64,000 nucleotides of DNA from Acidobacteriaceae bacterium KBS 146 (GCA_000688615.1 JHVA01000001.1:1364001-1428000), one strand, 5' to 3'. Counted from the stretch's first letter, positions 37,632 through 45,981 are shown. Notes: generated by a model from the sequence alone, not told the origin. Translations and numbers: made by a program.

Positions 37632-39078
37632 GCTTTCCCCTCTTCTCCCACCAGTCCCGGAAGGTCTCTTTCGGCATCTCGCGCAGGTCCCTCACTTGCG
37701 TCCAGCCGCCCAGCAGCCCCGGCAGCCAGCCAATCCAACCGTCGCCGCTTCCGTCGCGGCGCACCAGTGGGGTCTCTGCAAACCGGCCAAGCCGCTGAGC
37801 GGCGCGGAAGCGGCGTTCCGAGCGGAAGAGCGTTCCTGCCATCTTCATGGCCAAAGCCTCCGGATTGAGTGGCCCTTTTTGCTTAACTACCTTGTTGCGC
37901 AGATGAATCAGGACCTCAGGAATATTGATCTTTACCGGGCAGACCTCATAACAGGCTCCGCACAACGAAGAGGCATACGGCAGGCTCTGCGCATGATGCA
38001 ACTGCTGTAGTTGCGGGGTAAGAATAGCTCCGATGGGTCCTGCATAGACTGAGCCGTAGGCATGTCCGCCGGTCTGGCGATACACCGGGCAGGCGTTCTG
38101 GCAGGCTCCACACCGAATGCAGTTCAGCGTCTGCCGTCCCTCGCTGTCGGCAAGAACCTCGGACCGGGCGTTGTCCATCAGGACAACATGGAAGTTCTTC
38201 GGCCCGTCCCCGGCATGCACCCCCGTCCAGATTGAGTTATAGGGATTCATGCGTTCGCCGGTCGCCGAACGCGGCAATAACTGGAGCATTACTTCGAGAT
38301 CTTCAAATCGTGGAAGAACCTTATCGATCCCCGCTATCGTGATGAGCGTCTCCGGAAGCGTCAGGCACATTCGGCCGTTGCCTTCGCTCTCCACAATGCA
38401 AACGCCACCGGTCTCTGCGATTAGAAAGTTCGCACCGCTGACGGCCGTATTTACCCGGAGAAACTTCTCACGCAGAAATTTGCGCGCGGCGTCGGCCAGA
38501 TCCTGGGGCTTTTCGCCCAGTTCAGGCAGATTCATCTCGCGCTGAAATATCTCACGAATCTGCTGTCTGTTCTTATGCAGGGCCGGAACGACGATATGCG
38601 ACGGCTGGTCATGTCCCAGTTGAATGATCAGCTCTGCCAAATCGGTCTCATAGGCCTTCACGCCTGCGGCTTCGAGCGCCACATTCAGATGAATCTCCTC
38701 CGTGGTCATCGACTTAATCTTGATGACCTCCGGATTCTGCTGCGAAGCGTAGGTCTTGGCCAGCGTCGTAACGATGCGCTTTGCCTCTTCTCCATCCCTG
38801 GCCCAATGGACCGTTCCCCCCGCACGGATGCAATTACGCTCAAACTCCTCAAGGTAGGTCTCAAGGTTCGCCATCGTGTGCTGGCGGATCTGCCTTCCGC
38901 TCTCACGAAGTTGCTGCCAGTCGGGCATCTCGGCAACCACGCGAGCACGCTTGTTCTGAATTACCTCCGTTGCATGACGGACATTCTTCCTCAGCTGGGT
39001 ATCGCCGAGCGTAGCGCGCGCTGCGATAGGAAAAGTCGGTGAGGTCTTCGGATCGAGAACGGAATTCTCAGAGTTCAC
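37621..39078 (-). CDS. lutB: Lactate utilization iron-sulfur protein B (LutB/LldF)
   Basis: A 485-residue protein joining a LUD domain (including a SGANFLIAETGGVCIVESEGNGRM-type core at ~220-245) to a ferredoxin-like region with CIRCGACQNACP and CGACYEVCPVKINIPE, the ligands for two 4Fe-4S clusters, and the C-terminal DUF3390-like tail. It is the central electron-transfer subunit of LutABC. It overlaps lutA upstream (4 bases, ATGA) and lutC downstream (11 bases), so the three are made together. Function is inferred from the well-characterised Bacillus system. Confidence 0.93.
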   Translation of the reverse strand: MNSENSVLDPKTSPTFPIAARATLGDTQLRKNVRHATEVIQNKRARVVAEMPDWQQLRESGRQIRQHTMANLETYLEEFERNCIRAGGTVHWARDGEEAKRIVTTLAKTYASQQNPEVIKIKSMTTEEIHLNVALEAAGVKAYETDLAELIIQLGHDQPSHIVVPALHKNRQQIREIFQREMNLPELGEKPQDLADAARKFLREKFLRVNTAVSGANFLIAETGGVCIVESEGNGRMCLTLPETLITIAGIDKVLPRFEDLEVMLQLLPRSATGERMNPYNSIWTGVHAGDGPKNFHVVLMDNARSEVLADSEGRQTLNCIRCGACQNACPVYRQTGGHAYGSVYAGPIGAILTPQLQQLHHAQSLPYASSLCGACYEVCPVKINIPEVLIHLRNKVVKQKGPLNPEALAMKMAGTLFRSERRFRAAQRLGRFAETPLVRRDGSGDGWIGWLPGLLGGWTQVRDLREMPKETFRDWWEKRGKRGN

Positions 39079-39815
39079 AGGACATCCCCCTCGGAGCCAG
39101 CCAGAATCTCGGCCAGATGAACGGTCTGGACACCCGTCCGCTGCCGATGCAGCGCCCCCTGGATGTGCATCAGGCAGCTATTGTCGCAAGCCGTACAGGC
39201 CTCCGCGCCGGTATTCAGAACCGCCGTCGTCTTCTCGGCCAGCATCGCACTGGAGACATCCGCGTTCTTTACGGCAAAGGTTCCGCCAAAGCCACAGCAC
39301 TGCTCCATGTTCTCAATCTGAATCAGATCGATTCCCTTCACTGCGCGCAGCAACTCGAGCGGACCATCTCCCAGCCCGAGATTGCGCAGCCCATGGCAGC
39401 TTGCGTGATAGGTCACCCGATGCGGATAGTAGGCGCCCACGTCTTTCAGCCCGAGCCGTACCGTCAGGAACTCAGAAAACTCATAGACGTGGGGCAGCAA
39501 CTCCGCCACTTCAGCGATTAGTTTGCGATCGCCGATCTCTTCTGCCATTTTGGGATAGTGATCGCGCATCATCGCAACGCAGCTTGAGGAGGGCACCACC
39601 ACTGCCTCAGCGTGGCGGAACTGCTCCACAAAACGTCCCACCAGCGGAAGCGCTTCGGCCTGATAGCCGGTGTTCCAATGCATCTGCCCGCAGCATGTCT
39701 GCCCGGCAGGAAAATCCACCGTATGCCCGAGCCGTTCAAGCACCTTGACGACGGCCTTGCCCGTCTCTGGAAACAAGGTGTCGTTGTAGCAGGTAATAAA
39801 GAGTGAGACTTGCAG
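39075..39815 (-). CDS. lutA: Lactate utilization protein A (LutA/LldE), probable CTG start
   Basis: A 246-residue protein with two CCG (heterodisulfide-reductase-like) domains: AGQTCCGQ, HASCHGLRN, QCCGFGG and the CDNSC stretch supply cysteines for an iron-sulfur site. The family N-terminus (VSLFITCYNDTLFPETG here) is encoded upstream of the first conventional start, a TTG at 39776, and no ATG, GTG or TTG lies between that and the frame's upstream limit. A CTG at 39815 has GGAGG five bases before it and gives the expected length, so CTG is proposed as start. First gene of the lut operon, divergent from rhaT. Confidence 0.88.
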   Translation of the reverse strand: MQVSLFITCYNDTLFPETGKAVVKVLERLGHTVDFPAGQTCCGQMHWNTGYQAEALPLVGRFVEQFRHAEAVVVPSSSCVAMMRDHYPKMAEEIGDRKLIAEVAELLPHVYEFSEFLTVRLGLKDVGAYYPHRVTYHASCHGLRNLGLGDGPLELLRAVKGIDLIQIENMEQCCGFGGTFAVKNADVSSAMLAEKTTAVLNTGAEACTACDNSCLMHIQGALHRQRTGVQTVHLAEILAGSEGDVL

Positions 39816-39944
39816 GACTACCTCCGACGGTGAAGCCGTAGCTGGTTCAATAGAGATTTTATTTCCCGGTACAATTCATGTCAGCTACGATAGTACGCGC
39901 TCCCATGGAGCCTTTCTTCTATCATTCCTCAAACAGGAGACTTC

Positions 39945-41138
39945 GTGGGACCAAATCCTTTTGTCGGCGTCATCTACCATTGGATCGGCGGATTCGCCTC
40001 CGCAACAAACTTCATCCCCTTCCGCGCCATCAAGCGCTGGTCGTGGGAGATTTACTGGCTCATCCAGGGATTTGCCGCCTGGATCGTCGCCCCGATCGTA
40101 TTGGCGTGGATCTTCGTTCCAAATATCTCCACAGTCCTTCATACCGCCTACCGGCAGGATCCCTCAAGCATCCACTACGCCATTCTCTGGGGCATCCTCT
40201 GGGGCATGGGTGGCCTCACCTTCGGGCTGGCGATCCGATATCTGGGAATCGCTCTTGGCTATGCCATCGCTCTCGGCCTCTGCACCGCCTTCGGGACGCT
40301 CATTCCTCCCATCTACAGCGGGGAGATGTCTACGATCCTGCACGAGCGGTCCGGCCAGATCATCCTCGTCGGCGTTGCCGTCTGTTTGATCGCCGTGGCG
40401 GTCAACGGAGCCGCCGGCCTGTCTAAAGAACGCGAAATCACCCCCGAAGAGAAGGCCGAAGCCGGGGAGACCGACTACAACTTCGGCAAGGGACTCGCCG
40501 TCGCCATCTTTGCCGGCATCATGAGCTCCTTCTTCGCCTTCGGACTCAAGGCCGGAGCTCCGATCGCCACTGTGGCTAAACAGGAACTACTCGCCCATAA
40601 TCGGCTGGACCTGTGGCAGAACCTTCCTGTGCTGATCGTCGTCCTGTGGGGCGGGTTCCTGACGAACTTCGTCTGGTCGGTGATCCTGATCATCAAGAAC
40701 AGCTCCATAAAACAGTTCTTCGGCGAGCCGGGTATGAACCCGATGCGGGCTAGCCATTCCTCCGGAGATACGATGGTCGACTTCGATCCCCTGGACCCGT
40801 CCACCTACGACCATCTGTCGCCGCGCACGCTCTTCTTCAACTACACGTTCGCCGCGATGGCAGGAGTGATCTGGTACTTCCAGTTCTTCTTCTACTCCAT
40901 GGGCCAGACCAAGATGGGCAAGTACGACTTCTCCTCGTGGACGCTCCACATGGCCTCGATCATCATCTTCGCCACCCTCTGGGGACTGGCATTAAAGGAG
41001 TGGCGCGGAACCAGCATGCGAACCAAGGTGCTGGTCACGATGGGACTTCTTCTGCTGATCGGCTCGACCGTGATCGTAGGCTATGGAAACTACCTGAAGG
41101 CGGCGGAGGTCGTTGGATCCAATGCGATGCTTCGCTAA
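39945..41138 (+). CDS. rhaT: L-rhamnose/proton symporter (RhaT family)
   Basis: A 397-residue inner-membrane transporter with about ten hydrophobic helices, starting at GTG with AGGAG seven bases upstream. Diagnostic stretches of the RhaT family are WEIYWLIQGFAAWIVAP, ILWGILWGMGGLTFGLAIRYLG, the FGTLIPPI segment and YFQFFFYSMG. It imports L-rhamnose (possibly L-lyxose) with a proton. It is longer than E. coli RhaT (344) because of added loops. It diverges from lutABC: rhamnose breakdown yields lactaldehyde and then lactate, which LutABC could oxidise. Rhamnose isomerase, kinase and aldolase genes are not in the window. Confidence 0.93.
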   Translation: MGPNPFVGVIYHWIGGFASATNFIPFRAIKRWSWEIYWLIQGFAAWIVAPIVLAWIFVPNISTVLHTAYRQDPSSIHYAILWGILWGMGGLTFGLAIRYLGIALGYAIALGLCTAFGTLIPPIYSGEMSTILHERSGQIILVGVAVCLIAVAVNGAAGLSKEREITPEEKAEAGETDYNFGKGLAVAIFAGIMSSFFAFGLKAGAPIATVAKQELLAHNRLDLWQNLPVLIVVLWGGFLTNFVWSVILIIKNSSIKQFFGEPGMNPMRASHSSGDTMVDFDPLDPSTYDHLSPRTLFFNYTFAAMAGVIWYFQFFFYSMGQTKMGKYDFSSWTLHMASIIIFATLWGLALKEWRGTSMRTKVLVTMGLLLLIGSTVIVGYGNYLKAAEVVGSNAMLR

Positions 41139-41232
41139 AAGTTTGTCACATATCCGCTGAAAGCGAGAGCAACACAGACGCCTTATGCAGTGCAGTTCAT
41201 TCGGATATGAATTCCTCGCCGAGCCTCGGACA

Positions 41233-41280
41233 GTGTCATCCTGAGCGAAGCGCGTCAGCGCGAAGTCGAAGGATCTGCGG
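41233..41280 (+). repeat. Dispersed intergenic repeat, copy 1
   Basis: Begins GTGTCATCCTGAGCGAAGCG and ends GTCGAAGGATCTGCGG. It is shared in part with 41306-41340 (inverted), 51059-51098 and 56381-56423. It has internal GCGC-type symmetry, so transcripts could fold. It resembles widely scattered palindromic intergenic repeats of acidobacterial genomes. Confidence 0.75.
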
Positions 41281-41668
41281 TATGGGATTGCGGCTGAGCC
41301 AGCAGACCGAACATCCTTCGACTCCGCTCGCGATGACACCTCGAAACGACCCCTGGATAAACTGCCGGGGGAACCTCACGAAGCAGCCGTTGTAAGAGGT
41401 GACCGCGCAGTATCCGTGTAACCAACACCGTGAGCATCAGGAGACAGACTGCAAGCGTGGAGCCCCGCAGCCATGTCGCAGCTTCAATGCTCAAGCCAAT
41501 CCCCGTAAACATCGCCACATAAGCCGCCACACACATCGGGCATTTGGGCAAAAGAAGCAGGATGACGGCAGGAGTTCCCCACTTGGCGGCCCCCTTGGCA
41601 CAGGGTCCGCCTCTGCCGGAGACAAAGCTGCCACGCCCGGGTACGGCGCAGCAGCCTCGTGCGTGCAT
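41255..41668 (-). CDS. Small membrane protein with a CPxC motif
   Basis: A 137-residue protein. Its N-terminus is Gly/Cys-rich (GCCAVPGRG). Residues ~30-50 hold LLLLPKCPMCVAAYVAMF, a CPxC motif at the start of a helix, followed by a second helix (STLAVCLLMLTVLVTRIL). The arrangement recalls MerC-like or thiol-dependent membrane proteins, but it is not diagnostic. Its ATG overlaps the DUF899 stop by one base (TGATG), so it is made with DUF899. The last ~35 codons run through the dispersed repeat copies at 41233-41340, so that tail may be a late addition or non-functional. Confidence 0.65.
   Translation of the reverse strand: MHARGCCAVPGRGSFVSGRGGPCAKGAAKWGTPAVILLLLPKCPMCVAAYVAMFTGIGLSIEAATWLRGSTLAVCLLMLTVLVTRILRGHLLQRLLREVPPAVYPGVVSRCHRERSRRMFGLLAQPQSHTADPSTSR
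41306..41340 (-). repeat. Dispersed intergenic repeat, copy 2 (inverted relative to copy 1)
   Basis: On the minus strand it reads GTGTCATCGCGAGCGGAGTC followed by GAAGGATGTTCGG, a divergent copy of the element at 41233. Copies 1 and 2 face each other 26 bases apart, so the region can form a large imperfect hairpin. It lies inside the coding frame of the CPxC protein. Confidence 0.6.
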
Positions 41669-42402
41669 CAGTGTCCCTCGCAGCAGGAATGCTTAGCCGG
41701 CTTTTCATAACGATCATGATGCCGGACCCACGCCATGGGATAGGGCAACGAATCCTCATCCCTTCCCTTTGGCGCAACGTCCAACAACGCATAGACGCCC
41801 AACAGGCCTTCGCTTCCACGGGCATAGCTCGAATACGTGTGGAAGATCTCGCCCGCCTCATTCCGATAAAACGCACTCATCCCCGGAGCTTCTTCACTGG
41901 GAAAAGCGCTGGTTCCGAAGTTGTAATAGTTCGCCCCCTGTCGCTGCTCCGGCGTAAACGAAACCGCGAAGTCCTGGTTGAAGTCGCTGCCGAAGGAAGA
42001 GACCCAAGGAAAGCGCCATCCCATACGCTGATGGAAAGGCTCGATCTTTGCAATCGGCGCCCGCGATACCACGGCAAGAGCGACGTCGCGGGAGTTGAGA
42101 TGGAACAGGTTGCTGTCAATCGTGTCCGAGGCCATCGAGCAGGATGGGCACCCCTGCTCCCACTCCGGGCCGAACATGAAGTGATAGATCAGAAGCTGGC
42201 TCTTATCGCCGAACAGCTCTGCCAGAGTCGTCCTGCCCTTCGGACTCTCGAAGATGTACTCTTTGTCCACCTTGACCCAGGGAAGAGTCCGACGTTCCTG
42301 ATTCAACCGGTCGCGCCGTCGTGTCAGTTCCTTTTCCTTCACCAGAAATGTTTTCCTTGCGTTTAGCCATTCACTTTTGGAAACAACCTTGTTTTCCTGC
42401 AT
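41668..42402 (-). CDS. DUF899 thioredoxin-like protein
   Basis: A 244-residue DUF899 protein: LLIYHFMFGPEWEQGCPSCSMASD provides a CPSC pair in a thioredoxin-like fold, followed by the family block WRFPWVSSFGSDFNQDF and DVAPKGRDE. It ends in a cysteine/histidine cluster (SCCEGH). Function is undetermined; a thiol oxidoreductase role is suggested by the CxxC. The start is the ATG after GGAGAG, giving the family N-terminus. It lies 32 bases after the SRPBCC-GyrI gene and overlaps the next gene by one base, within an ArsR-led operon. Confidence 0.88.
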   Translation of the reverse strand: MQENKVVSKSEWLNARKTFLVKEKELTRRRDRLNQERRTLPWVKVDKEYIFESPKGRTTLAELFGDKSQLLIYHFMFGPEWEQGCPSCSMASDTIDSNLFHLNSRDVALAVVSRAPIAKIEPFHQRMGWRFPWVSSFGSDFNQDFAVSFTPEQRQGANYYNFGTSAFPSEEAPGMSAFYRNEAGEIFHTYSSYARGSEGLLGVYALLDVAPKGRDEDSLPYPMAWVRHHDRYEKPAKHSCCEGH

Positions 42403-42434
42403 GGTGAATCTCTCCTGTCTTTTCGGGGTCGTGG

Positions 42435-43376
42435 TTATTTCACGGGAATCCACAGCTCGATGTCCCCTTTTCCCGTGTGTGGATTGAACCCCTCGCCATA
42501 ACGTTCAATAAGCCAGGGTGCGCCTTCCGATTGCTGAACCTGGTGACCATTCCTGGCCAACCATTCGAAAGCCCGATGCATTGTCTTCGGAATCTCGGAG
42601 ACATGTCCCGCATGAGCAAACATCACGTAAACATCCCGTGGGATGCGTTCCAGAATCAAGCCTTCAGGAATCGTCGAGCCCTCTCGTACTTCAACCGCCG
42701 ACATATACCCCAGACCGCCTGTGGCTTCGTTCCAAGCGATGCCGTACGCTTCCTTTCCGACCTGCCGCGGAATCTTGCCGAAAAACGTTGCAAATCTCGT
42801 CCATTGGCTTGGAATCGCCGGATCTCCGCCGGTCAGGAAATGTCCCTTCAGCCCAGCGACAGCAATTGGTCCCCGCTCTTCGATTCGCAGCGGAGCATCC
42901 TCATCGACGCGGCCTGGAGTCACCGAGACGTTACCTCGCAACGTTCGCAGGCGAATTCTTTCGATCAGGTTTGACCAGCCAAGTTGGACACCGTGCGTAA
43001 TGTCGCCGGGTGTCCAGCCGATCGCACGATGGGCAAACTTCAGCCGCGTGACTCCGTTCTCCTCCGACAAACGGTATTGGACGTTAGAGGTAGCTGGATA
43101 CGACATAAATAGCGGCCCGCAGATCTCCAGAAGGCTCGGCGGCCTGATCGCCTGCACGCTTCCCCACCAGTGGCCGGTGTTATTGCCTAGATCCCGGAAC
43201 CAGCGGCCGCCGGGCCATGGCTCCAGCTTCATCGGTAACGCGGTTCCATCCGGAGTCTGGTTATAAGGGCCCATCTCTTCAAGGATGGTTTCGAATACCA
43301 CGTCGATTGGCGCCGCAATCTCCTCTTCTCTCACGATCTCCAGGGTCTGGATCGTCTGCTGTTCCGTAAAGGGCAT
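42435..43376 (-). CDS. SRPBCC (AHSA1-like) domain fused to a GyrI-like small-molecule-binding domain
   Basis: A 313-residue cytosolic protein with two ligand-binding modules. Residues ~10-150 are an SRPBCC/AHSA1 domain (IVREEEIAAPIDVVFETIL, WPGGRWFRDLG). Residues ~155-313 are a GyrI-like/AraC effector-binding domain (IEERGPIAVAGLKGHF, GYMSAVEV, LWIPVK), the fold that binds diverse amphipathic small molecules. The start is the ATG after GGAGGAAACGGA; the frame is open through the arsR gene's 3' end, but that part is overlap. It follows arsR by 43 bases. The pairing ArsR plus AHSA1 is common and points to sensing or sequestering a small compound. Confidence 0.85.
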   Translation of the reverse strand: MPFTEQQTIQTLEIVREEEIAAPIDVVFETILEEMGPYNQTPDGTALPMKLEPWPGGRWFRDLGNNTGHWWGSVQAIRPPSLLEICGPLFMSYPATSNVQYRLSEENGVTRLKFAHRAIGWTPGDITHGVQLGWSNLIERIRLRTLRGNVSVTPGRVDEDAPLRIEERGPIAVAGLKGHFLTGGDPAIPSQWTRFATFFGKIPRQVGKEAYGIAWNEATGGLGYMSAVEVREGSTIPEGLILERIPRDVYVMFAHAGHVSEIPKTMHRAFEWLARNGHQVQQSEGAPWLIERYGEGFNPHTGKGDIELWIPVK

Positions 43377-43419
43377 TCCGTTTCCTCCTGTTTTGTTGGT
43401 CCGCGAAAGACCAGTCGAT

Positions 43420-43797
43420 CTACTTGTCCGAATCCGGCGCTTCTGAAGGCAAAGCGCTCCCAATCCGCTCAACAGCCTTCTGCTCTGCTCGCTCCTTGAT
43501 GCGAGAGATCTGGTGCGTCCAGTACTTCTCAAACGTCTTAGCCCAGTCATGAACCGGCTTGAGCTCTGCTCCATTCAGCCGGTACATCCGGTGCTGGCCT
43601 CGTTTGACGACCGTGACCACGCCCACACGGCGCAGAACGCCAAGATGTTTCGACACAGCCGGTTGCGGCAGTCGGACCAACTTTACGACGTCACCGACTG
43701 CCCATTCCTTGCCGTCCACCAGGACGCCGATGATCTCCCGGCGCCGAGGTTCGGCGATAGCGTTGAAGACGTCGGCGGTGGTTGCTGCTCTAGCCAT
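43420..43797 (-). CDS. ArsR-family transcriptional regulator
   Basis: A 125-residue winged-helix protein (DVFNAIAEPRRREIIGVLVDG, VGDVVKLVRLPQPAVSKHLGVLRRVGVV, RGQHRMYRLN). There is no CxxC metal motif, so it belongs to the non-metal ArsR type commonly paired with AHSA1 proteins. A promoter with a palindromic operator overlapping its spacer lies immediately upstream (43808-43835), and the predicted transcription start is within a few bases of the ATG. Autorepression and control of the three downstream genes are likely. The ligand may be what the next gene's product binds. Confidence 0.92.
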   Translation of the reverse strand: MARAATTADVFNAIAEPRRREIIGVLVDGKEWAVGDVVKLVRLPQPAVSKHLGVLRRVGVVTVVKRGQHRMYRLNGAELKPVHDWAKTFEKYWTHQISRIKERAEQKAVERIGSALPSEAPDSDK

Positions 43798-43807
43798 AGA
43801 TTGAGAC

Positions 43808-43835
43808 CATATATTCCCATATAAGAATATGTCAA
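43808..43835 (-). promoter_or_regulatory. Promoter with overlapping operator for the ArsR operon
   Basis: Reading the minus strand, TTGACA (43835-43830) and TATATG (43813-43808) are 16 bases apart. The inverted repeat ATATTC-N8-GAATAT (43811-43830) fills the spacer and overlaps the -10. The -10 ends 11 bases before the ATG at 43797, and no ribosome site is visible, so the mRNA may be leaderless. ArsR binding here would block polymerase. Confidence 0.6.
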
Positions 43836-44012
43836 GCCCGACAGAATTTTTCTCACTGACGATTCCTCCTCTCGTCGTTGCAGGAGCCCAAAATCGTAGG
43901 AGATTTCGCGCATTTCCTCAGTTTCCGTGGCATTACAAAAGTCTTACATCCGCCTGTCCCACATCCTGTTAGCTTCGAAATAGAAGTTCTTGGAAGGAAG
44001 CAAAACAGACCT

Positions 44013-45008
44013 ATGAGCCCCTCGCTGATTCCCACCGAAGAGATCACCCAGGCCCCCATCTCCACAGAGACTCAGGCCACACTCTCCCCCGCTGTCCGTG
44101 CAGCCCGTAAGGTTCGTGAAGACCTCCGGATGGGTCGCGAGCACCAGGAAGGCCGCATCAACTGGATCACAGCAATCGCGATGGGCCTGTTCCACGTCGG
44201 TGCGATTGCGGCGCTGTTCTTCTTCTCCTGGACGAATCTCGCAGTCGCCGCCGTGATGTACTTCTTCGCGATCAATGTCGGAATCGGCATGGCCTATCAC
44301 CGCTTACTGACGCACCGCGGCTATAAGACTCCCAAGTGGGTCGAATACTTTCTGAGCGCCTGCGGCACCATGGCGCTTGAGGGAGGTCCGATCTTCTGGG
44401 TAGCCACCCATCGCGTGCATCACCAGAACTCTGACCACGAAGGCGACCCGCACACGCCGCATGACGGCACCTGGTGGGCTCACGCCGGTTGGATCATCTC
44501 CGGACGCGCCCTGCACTCCGAGACCGCGCTACTCGGCCGGTATGCTCCCGACCTCACTCGTGACCCTGTTCACGTCTGGCTGTCCAAGTTTCACTGGCTG
44601 CCGCTCACGATCGCAGGGTTCCTGCAGATCGCTCTTGGCGCCGCGCTCGCCGCTCCCGGTCACCGTGTCGTCGGCGCGCTTGGCATGGTTCTTTGGGGAA
44701 CCTTCCTCCGCGTCACCCTCGGACTGCACGCCACCTGGCTGGTCAACTCCGCCACACACCTGTGGGGCAAGCGTCGCTTCGAGACCCACGACGACTCCCG
44801 CAACAACTGGTGGGTTGCGATCCTGACCGGTGGCGAAGGCTGGCACAACAATCATCACGCGCACCCTGTCAGCGCCCGCCATGGCCTCGCCTGGTACGAG
44901 TTCGACATCAACTACTACGGCATCTGGGTTCTCGAAAAACTCGGCCTCGCCAAGAAGGTCCAGATCGCCAAGTTCGACCCTGCGGATCCGAAACCGGCAG
45001 GCATGTAA
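44013..45008 (+). CDS. Acyl-CoA/acyl-lipid fatty acid desaturase (delta-9 type)
   Basis: A 331-residue membrane di-iron desaturase that introduces a double bond into acyl chains. The three histidine boxes are present: HRLLTH (96-101), HRVHH (133-137) and GEGWHNNHHAHP near 275. There are at least four hydrophobic segments. An N-terminal extension of ~45 polar residues precedes the first helix. The start is the ATG with GGAAGG upstream; an earlier in-frame ATG at 43878 adds sequence with no family resemblance. It is monocistronic with a terminator directly behind. A role in membrane fluidity is inferred. Confidence 0.92.
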   Translation: MSPSLIPTEEITQAPISTETQATLSPAVRAARKVREDLRMGREHQEGRINWITAIAMGLFHVGAIAALFFFSWTNLAVAAVMYFFAINVGIGMAYHRLLTHRGYKTPKWVEYFLSACGTMALEGGPIFWVATHRVHHQNSDHEGDPHTPHDGTWWAHAGWIISGRALHSETALLGRYAPDLTRDPVHVWLSKFHWLPLTIAGFLQIALGAALAAPGHRVVGALGMVLWGTFLRVTLGLHATWLVNSATHLWGKRRFETHDDSRNNWWVAILTGGEGWHNNHHAHPVSARHGLAWYEFDINYYGIWVLEKLGLAKKVQIAKFDPADPKPAGM

Positions 45009-45031
45009 GTCTTTTCACCATTCCTTCAAAC

Positions 45032-45066
45032 GACGGATGCGGCCTAGGCTGCATCCGTCTTATTTT
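45032..45066 (+). terminator. Intrinsic terminator after the desaturase gene
   Basis: The stem GACGGATGC/GCATCCGTC, with inner pairs GCC/GGC and a tiny loop, is followed by TTATTTT. It begins 24 bases after the stop codon. Confidence 0.8.
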
Positions 45067-45222
45067 GCCGGGCGGACTAAACAACCTGCACACTCTAATA
45101 CATACTTGTATCTGCAACTTGCATCCCATTCGACAGATAGGACTTGATGGAGTAGTAATGTCATCGAGCCGATTCGGCTGTCAGGTTGAAGCGATCTTAA
45201 ACTTCGGAATTGAGAGGCGTTC

Positions 45223-45981
45223 ATGACTGTCAAAATGCGACTTTTGCCGCTCGTTTTTCTTTCTCTGTTTGCCTGTGCCATCTTCGTCAAGCCGCCGGTG
45301 GCTCGTGGACAGACGATCTATTGCGCCTCCGATGACGGTCACCGCAACTACTGCAGCGCCAATACCCGCGGTGGTGTGCAGATGACCAAACAGCGTAGCG
45401 GGTCCGCCTGCGTTCAGGGACAGACCTGGGGCTGGGATAACCGGGGCATCTGGGTCGACCGTGGCTGTCGCGCTGAGTTCATCACCGGCAATGGCGGCGG
45501 AAACGGTTCTGGGAATGGCTGGGGCGGAGGCGGAAATAGTGGCTCAGGTCAGAGTATCTACTGTGCCTCCGACGATGGCCGCCGTAACTACTGCAGCGCC
45601 AATACCCGCGGCGGTGTGCAGATGACCAAACAACGTAGCGGTTCCGCCTGCGTTCAGGGACAGACCTGGGGCTGGGATAATCGGGGCATCTGGGTCGACC
45701 GTGGCTGTCGCGCTGAGTTCGTCACCGGTACAGGCAACGGTGGCGGAAATGGCTGGGGTGGCGGAAACGGTTGGGGCGGAAACGGAGGAAGAACGTTCAC
45801 CTGCTCTTCCGACAACGGTGGCCGCAATTATTGTTCTATCCCCGGCAACGGCAATCCAAACAGCGTAGTGCTGTCGCGACAGATCAGCGGGTCTGCCTGC
45901 GTTCAGGGACAGACCTGGGGAGTCGACCGGCGCGGTCTTTGGGTCGACCGAGGCTGCCGTGCCGAGTTCCGCGCTCGCTAA
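45223..45981 (+). CDS. Exported protein with three DUF3011 repeats
   Basis: A 252-residue protein: signal peptide (1-29), then three DUF3011 modules at ~30-87, ~110-167 and ~190-250. Each has two cysteines near YC..D.GRNYCS, a central SGSACVQGQTWG and a final WVDRGCRAEF, giving four to five cysteines likely in disulfides. Gly/Asn/Trp-rich linkers join them. Modules 1 and 2 are almost identical at the DNA level with a 240-base period, evidence of recent duplication; module 3 is divergent. The role of DUF3011 is unknown; the form suggests an extracellular or cell-wall binding protein. The ATG follows GAGAGG. Confidence 0.9.
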   Translation: MTVKMRLLPLVFLSLFACAIFVKPPVARGQTIYCASDDGHRNYCSANTRGGVQMTKQRSGSACVQGQTWGWDNRGIWVDRGCRAEFITGNGGGNGSGNGWGGGGNSGSGQSIYCASDDGRRNYCSANTRGGVQMTKQRSGSACVQGQTWGWDNRGIWVDRGCRAEFVTGTGNGGGNGWGGGNGWGGNGGRTFTCSSDNGGRNYCSIPGNGNPNSVVLSRQISGSACVQGQTWGVDRRGLWVDRGCRAEFRAR

